A stretch of DNA of 64,000 nucleotides from Paramecium sonneborni (Eukaryota > Ciliophora > Oligohymenophorea > Peniculida > Parameciidae). The position numbers and the translations under genes were made by a program. Each line of letters starts with the position of its first letter. The first letter of the stretch is position 1. The notes under the pieces were generated by a model. That model made no database searches, had not been told where the DNA came from, and was given only the letters and a program-made list of their open reading frames with translations. The DNA is taken from NCBI GenBank assembly GCA_905182985.1, contig CAJJDN010000153.1, positions 124,001-188,000 on the forward strand. The letters run 5' to 3'. Shown one piece after another: positions 24,573 through 35,300 of the stretch.

Positions 24573-24646
24573 AGGCAAATGGCGTAGATGGTTATCGCGC
24601 TGCATTTACACTGCAGAGGTCCCGAGATCGATACTCGGTTTGCCTA
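24573..24646 (+). tRNA. tRNA-Val (anticodon UAC)
   Basis: A complete cloverleaf: acceptor AGGCAAA pairs with TTTGCCT, a three-pair D stem, anticodon stem CTGCA/TGCAG with loop TTTACAC (anticodon TAC), variable AGGTC, and T stem CCGAG/CTCGG. The loop is ATCGATA. The discriminator is A, no CCA is encoded and there is no intron. Unusual points: the first pair is A1-U72, and the T loop has A54 and A60, which in eukaryotes are normally initiator-tRNA traits. Confidence 0.95.
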
Positions 24647-24648
24647 TA

Positions 24649-24657
24649 TTTTTTTTT
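24649..24657 (+). terminator. RNA polymerase III oligo-T terminator
   Basis: A run of nine T residues starting 3 bp after the mature 3' end of the tRNA, the standard Pol III stop signal. Confidence 0.85.
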
Positions 24658-24674
24658 AATAATATTAATATTTA

Positions 24675-25449
24675 ATGTATTCAGATAATAACAATACACA
24701 TTCAGAGATTAGAATCAGATAACTGTTATACTTTAAGTAACCTCCTTAAAGTATTTTTAATTAGAGAATATTTTAGCTACTTTACCTACTAATAGAAGTG
24801 CTATGAAACTTTAAACTCTTGAACATAAATTGGGTCGGACTAATAAAAATTTTACAGGTTATTCAAAAAGTCAAAGCGATACTAGACCATTTTTTGAAAA
24901 TTTTATGGAAAAAACAGATCAAATCACTTCTTTTGGATTTAAGTATCCTTTTAATGTTGAGGATTTTTAAAATACTAATGCATAAATTCACTTTTTAGAA
25001 GTTTTTACTCATTCATAGCAATTAATATAAGTAAGGATAAAGAGAGATTATGATAGAATTATATTTAAGATAGTAAACGAACTTTAGCTCAATTAAAGGA
25101 ATAGTCAAAGTAAATAAGGGAGGAGATGGAGTAAATGAAAGAGAAAACGGAGAAGAATATATAAAAATTAGAAGATTAATTTAATGAGGCAGTTTAAGTA
25201 AAGGAAAGATAATTGAAGGAAGATTATGTAGCCTATTCAACAGAGTCTTATAGATTGAATAAGGAAATTAGTAAATTGACAAAGGATAAATTGAATATGG
25301 AAGAATAATCAATTCATTTATTGCAGAAAATAATTAAATTAGAAAAATAAATGTAAGGAGTAGAAATGGAATTAATGTGTGAAAATGAATAAGAATTATA
25401 ATCTTAATTAAGAGGCACATTTCATAACACAAAAAGCATAACACACTGA
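24675..25449 (+). CDS. coiled-coil protein, unknown
   Basis: Introns 24751-24776 and 25031-25056 (26 nt each) leave 240 residues. The first ~95 residues are polar (LGRTNKNFTGYSKSQSDT). From ~115 on there is a long uninterrupted coiled coil rich in Glu, Lys and Gln (KEKTEKNIQKLEDQFNEAV; LNKEISKLTKDKLNMEEQ). It is probably cytoskeletal or basal-body related (inference only). It starts 18 bp after the tRNA terminator, and its stop is 7 bp from the stop of the convergent RING gene. Confidence 0.8.
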
Positions 25450-25456
25450 TTATTAA

Positions 25457-27252
25457 TCATATTTAAATAGTTATGCCTAACTTCTTTAAATCCTCTATTT
25501 TTTTCTTTACTCTAAATTAATTCATAAGATTTTATCCTAAATAGATGGTTTTAATATGAATTTAGGTTTATTTTTGTATTAATTACTAAATTTAATCTAG
25601 AAACCTTTCAGTAATGACATTTGATTATAAATGTAATATTTAACAATGTAATTCTAGTAATTTAGATGCACCAGTATCACTTATTTTATTTCTCATTAAT
25701 TTTAGAATCTTAAATTTTTTATTTTTAATAGATTCTTCTAAAAGAATCATACCATCATCACCTAGATCTAAAATAAAAAAATATATTTAATTATTTACCT
25801 TGTTAAGAGAGATCTAAAGTATCACCATTGCAATTTAAAAGAATGGATTCAACTTTAGTATTGAATTTCTTTTTGGTAGGTCTTTTAGGAGACATTGATG
25901 ATTATCTTTTAAGTTTAGGAGATACTAAAGTATCATTCTATGATAATTTTTTTTCATGATTAGGACTGATAGCATTCTATGAAATATTATTAGATGAGGG
26001 TTATGATTGTAGAGCAGTTTGAGATTGATATAAAGGTTGAGGATTTAATAAATTATGTGTCAAAAATTCATTATGAGGTGGTTTATCATCAATATCTTTT
26101 AGAAAACTTGAATCAATCATAGACATATCTCTTAATATATTAGGATCATCAAAAAATGATTATTAAACTTAAGGATAATTATATTCGAAATTTCCCATTA
26201 ATTCTTTAGTTAAAGGAACTTAAGGTATTATTTAACCTTGAGTAACTTCTTATAATCTAATTAAAAATTTCTTCATAAATTCTTCTAGTTCTTCAATAAT
26301 TTATTTGGCTTAAGAATTAGAAGTATCTTTTTAAAGTAGAAAGAATGATATTTCTCCTTTTTCAGTTAAGGAAGCAAATTAATTAATACGTTCTTAAGAA
26401 CTAAAAAGATTAGTATTTAAAAGATACGCTAGCATCCATAAGTCTGCTTTTTCAATGACTTAATTAACATATTATTGTTCACGTTTAATTAATTGGTCTT
26501 CGACTTATTTATATTTTTGTTCAATCTCTTCAACAACTTTTCTTTGTTTCATCATAAGCTAAGTAATCATCTCCTTGAATAAAGTGGTAATATGAGAGTA
26601 CTTTGAATTGATCTTCTGCAAGAGTCTATTGTTATTTGATACAAACTCTTATTTAGTCACGTATCTTTTTATTGATAATTGGTTATTTTAAGGATTTAAT
26701 TTTGGATTGAATTTACTACATTAAATGAACAGTTTCTTCAAGGGATTGTTAGATTTCTGATATAACTTCCTAGTTTTAAATTAAAAAGAGAATTTGTTAC
26801 ATCAATATTTCTAACATTATGATGTTTATGTCCACCAAATAGGGCACAATTAACACAGATTTTATTATGATCTTCTAAACAGACTAATTCAATTCTTTTA
26901 TTATGTTCTTTACAAATAGAAGTAGATTCCATGACTTCAAAGAAATTTTCACATTTTGATAATCTCACAGTTTCACCAAGTTCTGTAGAATCAATATGTG
27001 AGTTCTTTAAACTTGATTTGTTAATAATTTTTAAAATTGCTTAATTGATAGGGTATAGATTAAGATCTTATGGTTAGACAATTCTTAAAAAATAGATTTA
27101 CTAATTTACCCATCTTCAGGACAGATTATTTTAGTTTATTCACGAAGACACTACATACACATTGAATGACCACATTTTGGTAACATTTATGGTGTACGTT
27201 CATATATATCAAATGAATTTTCACAGCGAGGACAGTTTAATTCTTAGTGCAT
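25457..27252 (-). CDS. RING/B-box (TRIM-like) protein with leucine-rich C-terminus
   Basis: Starts at ATG 27250-27252. The N-terminal RING is C-x2-C..CGHSMCMQC..CPEDG. After ~60 residues comes a B-box-type zinc finger (CKEHNKRIELVCLEDH, then CVNCALFGGHKHH). A coiled-coil region with Lys/Gln/Glu follows (~170-330), then a Ser/Asp-rich stretch. The end shows leucine-rich pieces of ribonuclease-inhibitor type (LGDDGMILLEESIKNKKF, RNKISDTGASKLLEL). RING-B-box-coil is the TRIM order, implying a ubiquitin E3 ligase. Several introns are present, including one of 26 nt in the RING and one of ~31 nt near 25770; not all junctions were checked. Confidence 0.8.
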
Positions 27253-27279
27253 AAATTAAATAATAAAATAAGATTTAAA
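27253..27279. promoter_or_regulatory. 27-bp bidirectional gap between two start codons
   Basis: The ATG of the minus-strand RING/B-box gene (27250-27252) and the ATG of the plus-strand gene (27280-27282) are separated by only 27 bp of A/T-rich sequence. Both 5' UTRs and both core promoters must fit in or overlap here, or extend into the opposite coding sequences. Confidence 0.75.
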
Positions 27280-27971
27280 ATGGCTAACTCTCAAGAGAAG
27301 ATGTAATAGGATTATATTTGGATAAGAGATTAATCAACAGGAGATGCAGATGTAAAAATGAGAACATTTGGATAACATTATTTATATTATCATGCTCCAA
27401 ATAAGAGAGAAAGATTAGAAATGATTTGGAGATCTATGGGAAAAGCATATGATTGGGAAATGGAGAAATTTAGAGTATTTATATATATTCAATTCTATTA
27501 AGATGCAAAAGAAATTTATTGATAGAGGAAATAAAAGGAGATTCTTTAAAAACTTTTTCAGATTTATTAAAAACCCTTTTGGTTATATATATTGGAAGAC
27601 TTACAAAATTAGATAACCAAAAGGTAGAATAATCACTACAATGCTTGGTCTTGGAGTTATAGGAACATTATATAAATATAAATTAGAATCAAGTATTTGT
27701 TTTATGTTATCATAGATTAAATATAAAAAAGAGAATATTATTTATTAACAGCTGGTAAGAATTCAGAAGGAAGTGGATTAATTAATACTGGGTATAATAA
27801 TGATAAGTTTTTATTTCATTGCATACTTTTAGATTAGCTCGTTAAGGAATGCCACTGACTCAAATGTTCTACTCTTATCTTATGGCCAAAGATATTGTTG
27901 TCTCAAGATCTAGAGATTAAAACTATAGAAAATATTTTGAAATCAGAAAGAAGTATTAAATCAAAGAATGA
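27280..27971 (+). CDS. single-TM basic protein, unknown
   Basis: Three introns (28, 23 and 26 nt) leave 204 residues. Basic and aromatic N-terminal half (YLYYHAPNKRERLEMIW; KNPFGYIYWKTYKIRQPKG), then a probable membrane helix TTMLGLGVIGTLYKY (~112-126), then a soluble tail ending RKYFEIRKKYQIKE. The size and pattern recall small inner-membrane subunits of ciliate mitochondrial complexes, but that is only a guess. Initiates 27 bp from the divergent RING gene. Confidence 0.75.
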
Positions 27972-28048
27972 TACCTAAATATACACACATATATAATAAT
28001 TAAATATATAATCAAACAAATATGTAACACTTCTTTCTACTATCCATC

Positions 28049-29283
28049 TCATTCTGTACTGATATTTTCATAGTCTTTCATAAAGTCACAACTCTATATT
28101 CCAGCCCAATCTAAATAACTTAATGCATCTGCTGCACTGATTCTCTACTCAGGATTATCAACTATCATTTTCTCAACCAAATATCTAAATATTGGATTTC
28201 TTATATTCTATGTAAACTCATTCTAAAAAACATATTCTCTATTCAATCTATATTTCTCTTCCTAATCTTATCCTTCTATAAATCTACTATTATTAATCCT
28301 ATTTATTATTTTATCTTAATCTTACATCTCCCATAATAGAACACCAACTCCAAATATATCAATCTTTTAATCTATTTAACTTTCTAGTTTAAAAACTTCA
28401 GGAGCAATATAACCTGCTGTTCCACAAATTAATTTTCTTTATTTTTATAAATCACTCTAATGGATTGCTAAACCAAAATCAATCAATCTTAAAGTTTATA
28501 AATTTCCAAATTCACCAAATAAAATATTCTCTTATTTTATGTCTCTGTATACATATCCTGCTTTGTGAATATAAATTATACAACGTAATATTTACTAAAA
28601 ATAATACATACATATTTTACTTTTAAAATTACAATAATTTCTTGATCATCAAGAATTTTTTAATTCAATAAATCTCCCAAAGACTTTCCATCCAAATATT
28701 CCATTATTATATAAAAATGTTTAGTCTCCATATAAAATTCTTTTATCTTAACTATATTTGGGTGTTTTAATGTCTAAAGTATTTTTACTTCCTCCAGAAA
28801 TATCTAAATAAATTTTGTCAATAATTACTTCTTAAGTGTTTTTAAACCCTATTTTCAGTGATTTACATGCAACGTATTCACCAGTCAAACAATTCTAATA
28901 TTTGAACACCTATAATTTTTAAACTAATTTACATGTCCATATGTTCCCCTCCCACAAAATAATACCGTCTTATATATTTTATGAATACTCATATAAAAGA
29001 TTTTTCCATCCAGAAATTATTTAAGTAGTTCCAAATGATTTTATTCCATCTCGAAATATTCCAATTTCCCATTCAATAAAATACTAAATCCTTCCAATTT
29101 TGATTAACATTTCGATAATTTCCATTCTATACAAGAATTTTAAAATAATGGAATAATGTATTTAATCATTTTCTTATCCTAAACTTATAAATAAAGTACT
29201 ACATTTGATAATTTAATACTATCTGAAAGAAGCTAAACTTTAAATGAGTCATCAAAAAACAAGTTCTTTTTTATGCAAATCAT
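28049..29283 (-). CDS. protein kinase with N-terminal PH-like region
   Basis: Three introns (23, 25 and 26 nt) give 386 residues from ATG 29281-29283. The first ~100 residues resemble the PH-like domain found before many Paramecium kinases. The kinase domain follows: GRGTYGHVFKYQ, EYVACKSLKI lysine, LKHPNIVKIKEFY, YRDIKQENILF in place of HRD, DFGLAIHQSD, and GTAGYIAPEVF. It lacks a C-terminal extension. Catalytic Lys, the HRD-loop Asp and the DFG Asp are all present, so it is likely active on Ser/Thr. Family is broadly CAMK/CaMKK-like; the precise group is not certain. Confidence 0.88.
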
Positions 29284-29661
29284 AAATAATAGTTTTTGAA
29301 ACAATTAATAGTTTTAGAATATTAAACTTAAAATCAAATATATATGAATTTTCTACTATTAAAAATAATTAATTACTGATATTTTTTATTTTCTATTATT
29401 ATTTATTAGCCATTAAATAATCACCTCTAAACTAACATCATACTAGAAAATATTAAGAAAAATTTTAAATAATATTAATATTGATAAAGAAAATTAAAAA
29501 TTAATTAAAAAATCCATTAATTATGTTTATCGTTTCAAACTAAAAAGAATAGAACAGAATAGAATTACTTATAGAGAAGAATGAATGAAAAATATGTAAA
29601 AAGCCTAAATTGTAATATTACACATCAAAGGTCTATTTTAAAAAAATATACTTTATGTTAA
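29284..29661. other. intergenic, nothing recognised
   Basis: About 378 bp of very AT-rich DNA between two minus-strand genes: the start of the kinase and the stop of the small coiled-coil gene. Only a 21-codon plus-strand ORF occurs near 29523, and it is not credible. Confidence 0.4.
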
Positions 29662-29964
29662 TCATTTTTTTTCCAATTCTGCTATTCTAGCTTTTAATTA
29701 AGCATTTTCATTGCGTAATAGGTTCTAGAATAATATTATAGATGTTACTTCTGATTAAATTAATTCATCAATAGCTTTTGTTAGATGACCAATTCTATAA
29801 GCATATCTTCTATTTTGATCTTAGAGGATGGCTAATTCTCCTTGATTCTTGAATTTAATTAATAATTTTACTTCAGGTCCTGTTTATGCTTTTTCGTTTT
29901 GCTCATTTTATTCATTTTCAAAATCTTATGGTTGTTAGTGTGATTCAACTTAGGTTGTTGCCAT
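29662..29964 (-). CDS. small coiled-coil protein, unknown
   Basis: Intronless 100-residue frame from MATTQVESHQQPQDFENEQ to TGA. An acidic/Gln N-terminus, then a helical region with a final heptad coil (NLLRNENAQLKARIAELEKK). The ATG lies just after an ATT/AAT run. Could be a prefoldin-like or kinetochore-type small coil, but no signature is decisive. Confidence 0.75.
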
Positions 29965-29994
29965 TATTATTATTATTTTTAATATATAAATTAA

Positions 29995-30691
29995 TCATTA
30001 AAATTATTTTAGAATGATAAATAGTTCATCTTTAAGTTTATTCTGTATATCTTTTGAAAAGGATTTTGCTTAATATTTTTTAAGGATATCAACTTATTGC
30101 AATCGAACTCGTTCTACTAAATCCTCAACATGACTAAATCTACGAATAGAGTATTCTGGTAATTTTTTGAATCCAATTCTCTTACTTTTAGGAGGATCAA
30201 GATATTTGGGTAGAGCAACATCTTTACTAATAGTGATTGAACCAACCTTAACAGATTCTGTTCTAAAAAGAATTTAAAAAATATAAATTTAACATAAGAG
30301 GAAGAAGCTATTTGTTTTGCTATGGTTATTCTAAATAAAGATTTGCACTTAAATCTTCATTAAATTTAAGACAACTACCATTTAAAATCTATTTCTCGAT
30401 TGTTTTAGGATCATAAACATTTTATTCTGTATCAACAAAATATTTCTATCTATTTTTAGTTAATGATCTGCTATAGCGAGGTTTAAGTTTATCAATTTGG
30501 TAAGACAATTATTCAACTCTGTCAGTTTCTTTAATTAAGATAGTTGGTGTTTGAATGTTATAATGTTTATAATTCCTCCAAGGAGTAGGTAAAAGCGGTT
30601 GATCAAGAAATGATAGTTGAAGTTTATTAGTTGGACAGACACTCAAATCTTTATTCGGATTCTAATTTTATGATTTTTTGTTTTTAAGCAT
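29995..30691 (-). CDS. basic protein, unknown
   Basis: One 31-nt intron (GTTAAATTT..TTTTTAG, near 30265-30295) leaves 221 residues. Pro/Leu-rich start (LSFLDQPLLPTPWRNYKHY), central acidic/Asn segment (LNGSCLKFNEDLSANL) and a helical end (VEDLVERVRLQQVDILKKY). It contains DPPKSKRIGFKKLPEYS. The spliced length is a multiple of three. No known domain. Confidence 0.72.
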
Positions 30692-30839
30692 TTAATATAT
30701 GTTAATACATTTATGAAATGAAATATATATGGAAATAAATTTTAAGATCAAATTTAGACAAGTTTTTAATATAAACAGTAATTTGTATGAATATGAGTAT
30801 TAGAAAAAAAAATAAATAAATTGAATTAAATTTAAAGAT

Positions 30840-31786
30840 TCATTAAAAACTATTCATTCCAACTAAAGATGGGATATGGTTATATTTTTTAAAACTATCG
30901 TTAGAATAATTTTCTTCATGCATATATGGAATTTTAAATTCTTCTCTTAGATCTTCTTGTTTTTCTTAAATAGGAGATTGGTTATTGTTATTATTTGCAT
31001 TTCTCTTAACTTTTATTTTTTCTGATGACAAATAGGAATCAAAAGGTTTAAGTTCATACATTTCTTGAATCATATTTTTTATTTCTGAAATGTATTTGTG
31101 CTAAGATAGAATGAATTCCATATTGTACTTTTTATTCGATTGAACTAATTTTATTGTAATGCATTATTTAAAGAGTGGCCTCATTTTGAAGAAAGGAAAT
31201 AAATAAATCTTTTAAGAGATTCTTACATAACTTAGATTCTTTAGATTCATTAACTTAAACTCGAAAACATCTTTATAAATCACCCAATTCATAACGTTGT
31301 TATTTTGATGTCTAAATAAATTATATGCTTAAATAACCTTTGATTCTTATACGTTCTAAAGATATTTATAAGCAGTATCTTGTTCCATCATTTTAGCCCA
31401 TTTCTTAAAGCGGGATAAAAAGAAATGAGGTATACGTCTATAGGAAATTTTAAATTATTAAGATACCTACGAAAGTCTTAATCCTCCTTAATTTCAGAAT
31501 TGAGATTAGCAATAGAGTGATTATTAGATTTATCTGAATTTGAATTGTTAGTTTGTTTGTTAATAGTATTCCTAATTCTTTTATGAGGTTGAGAGGCTAC
31601 TTGAATTTAGGATTTGATATCATCATAAAAGTTTATTATGATGGAAAGAGCATCGGAAAATTAGTTTAATTAGTCTTCATTAGCCTAGAAAACAACTTTC
31701 TTATTTTTTTAGTCTAAAATCTAATTGGTATTTAATAAATTGGATACTCGATATTTTAATAAGGATGGTTCGTTAGTGGTTTTCAT
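30840..31786 (-). CDS. helical protein, unknown
   Basis: One 29-nt intron (GTATCTTAA..CCTATAG) leaves 305 residues from MKTTNEPSLLKYRVSNLL. Helical N-terminus, a Ser/Asn-rich middle (NSNSDKSNNHSIANLNSE), a basic globular-looking part (RRIPHFFLSRFKKWAKMME), and a C-terminal acidic/aromatic tail. It stops 148 bp downstream of the next minus-strand start. No domain recognised. Confidence 0.72.
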
Positions 31787-31924
31787 ATAAATTAATTAAT
31801 TGTGTTATTTATATTTGTCCATTTTAAAGTGAAAAAGAATTAAGGAGAGGGAAACAATAAAAAAAAAGAGTGAAGATATTAAAAATAATTTGAAGAGATT
31901 ATTTGTATTTAATAAAAATATAAA

Positions 31925-32355
31925 ATGGCTTATAACAACGATTTCTAAGATTAATAATAATAGTATGATTAGGAAGAGTTTGCAATGAAAATGCCAGTGA
32001 AGAGTCATTTATAAAGATTGGATGTAAATAGATTTTTAAACAGTAGTAATTGTTACAGCAGTTGATGGATGAGCAAGATTTTGCAAAGAAAGAGAAGGAA
32101 CAGTTGCGTAATAATCTAATTGAATTATCATAAATAACGACAGATTCATTTGATGACTCCAATAAATACTTAAATGAAGAGTATAGGAGATTAATGTAGG
32201 AGTTTCATGAATAGAATGCATTACAGTTAGAATAACATTAATTCTTAAAGCAATAAGTAGATTAGATCAATTAGGACAGAATCAAATTGCAATAAAATAC
32301 TATTGTACTTGAAAACAGAGTTCAAGATTCAGAAAAAGAATTGGGATTTGTTTGA
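31925..32355 (+). CDS. Gln-rich coiled-coil protein, unknown
   Basis: One 20-nt intron (GTAAATAGATTTTTAAACAG), at the lower limit for Paramecium, leaves 136 residues. N-terminal Gln-rich stretch, then continuous helix (LLQQLMDEQDFAKKEKEQL; EYRRLMQEFHEQNALQLEQ). It ends 10 bp before the surface-antigen start codon on the same strand, so transcription of the two must be tightly juxtaposed. Confidence 0.75.
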
Positions 32356-32365
32356 TTATAAATAA

Positions 32366-35300
32366 ATGAAAATTAAACTAGCAATAATCTTTTACTTATT
32401 CATCTTATTAGATGCTTCTACAATCTCCAATACTAAATGTAAATGTGAACAATTATTGTCACAATCTGATTGCTAAAATCAAATCTAAAATTGTGTATGG
32501 GAATCAGATAAATGTATTATAAATTCTAATCCACCTGGAGTTGTTACTTAAAAGTTAACATATTGTACTTAATTTATTGATTCTGTATGCCGAATTACTT
32601 TAGGTTGTGCATGGATTAATAAAGAATGTTAGTAATTCGCAGGTTGTTCTGCATATTATTATTCGTAATATACAGATTGTTAACATGTATCATAATAATG
32701 TTCTTCAGATGGAGTTCATTGTATAGATTTAGGAAACTGTTCAGATTATAAAACTGAAATTGCTTGTTTTAAAAATTAGAAGAATCTTTTATGTTATTGG
32801 AATGAAAGTAAATGTTAAGATTTTACAGAATGCAACTAATTACCACTTACATTCAAATCTGATAATGAATGTAGGGAATAATTATCAAAATGCACTGTTG
32901 GAGAATAAAGTGGTTGTGTTGAAAGTGCAGATAATTGTGAAGGTCATAAACTGATGTCATAATGTGTTTCAAATAAATCTAAAATAGAAAAATGTTTTTG
33001 GTCAGAAAATAAATGTCTATCTTTGAAATGTTCAAATGCACCTCTAACATTATCAACTCATTAATAATGTTTTTAATTCATGAAAGATTGTACAACTTAA
33101 GAAAAAGGAGGATGTACAAATATGACATTTTGTGGAAATGTAAAAATTGAAGCTGCTTGTGTAAGAAATCATTTGGGTGATCCTTGTATATGGTTAGATA
33201 ATACATGCTATGATTAAGTTTGTTCTAAGGCTCCAAATAGTTATAATACTAATGAATAATGTTAGAAAATATAAAAAAATTGTATTACTACATAGAATGG
33301 ATGTATTGAGCAAATATCTTGTTCCAGTTCTACAAAGGAAATAGGATGTATTGATATGGTCAATGGTACTAAATGTTTTTGGAATGGATAAAAATGTTTA
33401 GAAAGGATTTGTTCAAATAATACATCAGCTACATCTTAAGCTGAATGTGAAATATTTTCAAATGAATGTACTTTCAATATTTCAGCCTCTGTTGGATGTG
33501 TAGATAAAATATGTGAGAATATCATTCAGTAAGATTAATGTACAACAGATGTTCATAAAAATAAATGTGTTTGGAAAAATAATTGTTTTACAAAAGCATG
33601 TGTTTTTGCACCTAAATCATTTTAAAGTCATTAACAATGTGAGGCTTATTTAATAGGATGTGTTTTGGATAATTCTGGGTATGGATGCATGAATAAAATG
33701 TTATCATGTCAAGCATATTAAAGTGAAAAGTCATGTTATCAAACTTTATAAGGAGATGATTGTTTATGGAAAAACTCTATATGTGTTGATAAATAATGTA
33801 ATATGGCTGATAATTCTATAACTACAACAACAGGTTGTTAAATATTTAAATCTGATTGTATCGTCAATAATAATTAAATTGGATGCATGAATTTAACATC
33901 TAATTGTAGTGATAGATAATTATAATAAAATTGTTAATTTGGAACATCACCAATTTGTATCTGGAATAATAATAAATGTGTATAATAATCTTGTGAAACT
34001 GCAAATATAATAGGCTCGCCAAATTATTTAACAGTTTTTAATTAATAAAATTGTATTTCATATATGAATAATTGTGTTTTGAATAATTCTAGTAATGGAT
34101 GCATAACAAAGCCTTCTTCATGTAGTTTATTAAGTATAAACAATTGTTTTGTTTCAAGTTAGAATGATTGTATTTGGACAGGAGGATAATGTAAAGAGAA
34201 AATATGTTAAAATTTAATTGGTAATAGTCATTTAGATTGCAATATTTAATTTTAAGAATGTACTATAAACAGTAGTTTGAATGGATGTATATAAATATAA
34301 AAATGTTAGTAATACACAATAGAATAATAATGTAAAATAAGTTAGACAGGACAGTGTATTTGGACAGGTACTTAATGTAGAGAATCTAGTTGTAATGATT
34401 CAACGGATTCGAATAATTATGATACACATGAGAAATGTAATCAATTAAATTCTTAATGTACAGTATTAAGTAAAGTGAATTAACAAGGATGTATTAATAA
34501 ATAAAGTATTTGTGAAGAATACAAGTATGATTATTAATGTCATTCAACAATTAATTATGTTCAGTGTATATGGATATAAGATTAATGTAAAGAACTCTAA
34601 AAGATACTTTGTAGTGATATTCGTTTGAATTCATATAGTGATCCTAATTGTGAAACTGTATTAATCAGATGTAAAGCAAATACTTCATCAACAGGCTGCA
34701 TCAATAAGATATGTACTGATTATTTATACACAACAATGGTTGATTGTGAAAACATATCTGGATGTACTTTAAATAGAGATTAAAATAGATGTATTGTAAA
34801 AAAGGATTTCTGTTCTGAATATTCATCTGATTTATCTTAATGTAATTTTGCTAAGGAAGGAACATGTGTTGTAAAGGGAATTTAATGCCTTTACACTCAT
34901 GTAGATTGTACAAGTCTTCCAATTCCTACTATAAATTCTGATTGTTCTGACAAAAGAGATTTTTGTATAATGATTGTATCAGGAGCAAATAAATCTTGTG
35001 GTTCTGGTTAATGCTAAAATTATGTAGGTGGTAATCTTACATTTGATGGTTGTTAATAATATGATTATTCTTGTACTCTTAATACAGCAGGAACTGGTTG
35101 TATTCGTATGGCTGATACATGTAGCACTGCTACAAGTGATAATTGTAATTATTCTAAAAATCATGGAAATTGTAAATGGACAGGTACTTAATGTAAACCA
35201 ATTGGAATTGCTTAAGAAAAGAATTGTTAATTAATTACTGATGGTTCCTCTAGTTTAACATATACAATTTGTTAAAAACTCTCAAATTATTGCAGTGTCA

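Noticed and set aside
31805..32221. Overlapping minus-strand ORFs around 31.8-32.2 kb
   Set aside because: Hydrophobic shadows opposite the plus-strand coiled-coil gene 31925-32355, which has a clean intron and spliced length.
34979..35234. Short ORFs on both strands within the surface-antigen region
   Set aside because: Out-of-frame shadows of the single 2,013-codon cysteine-rich frame.
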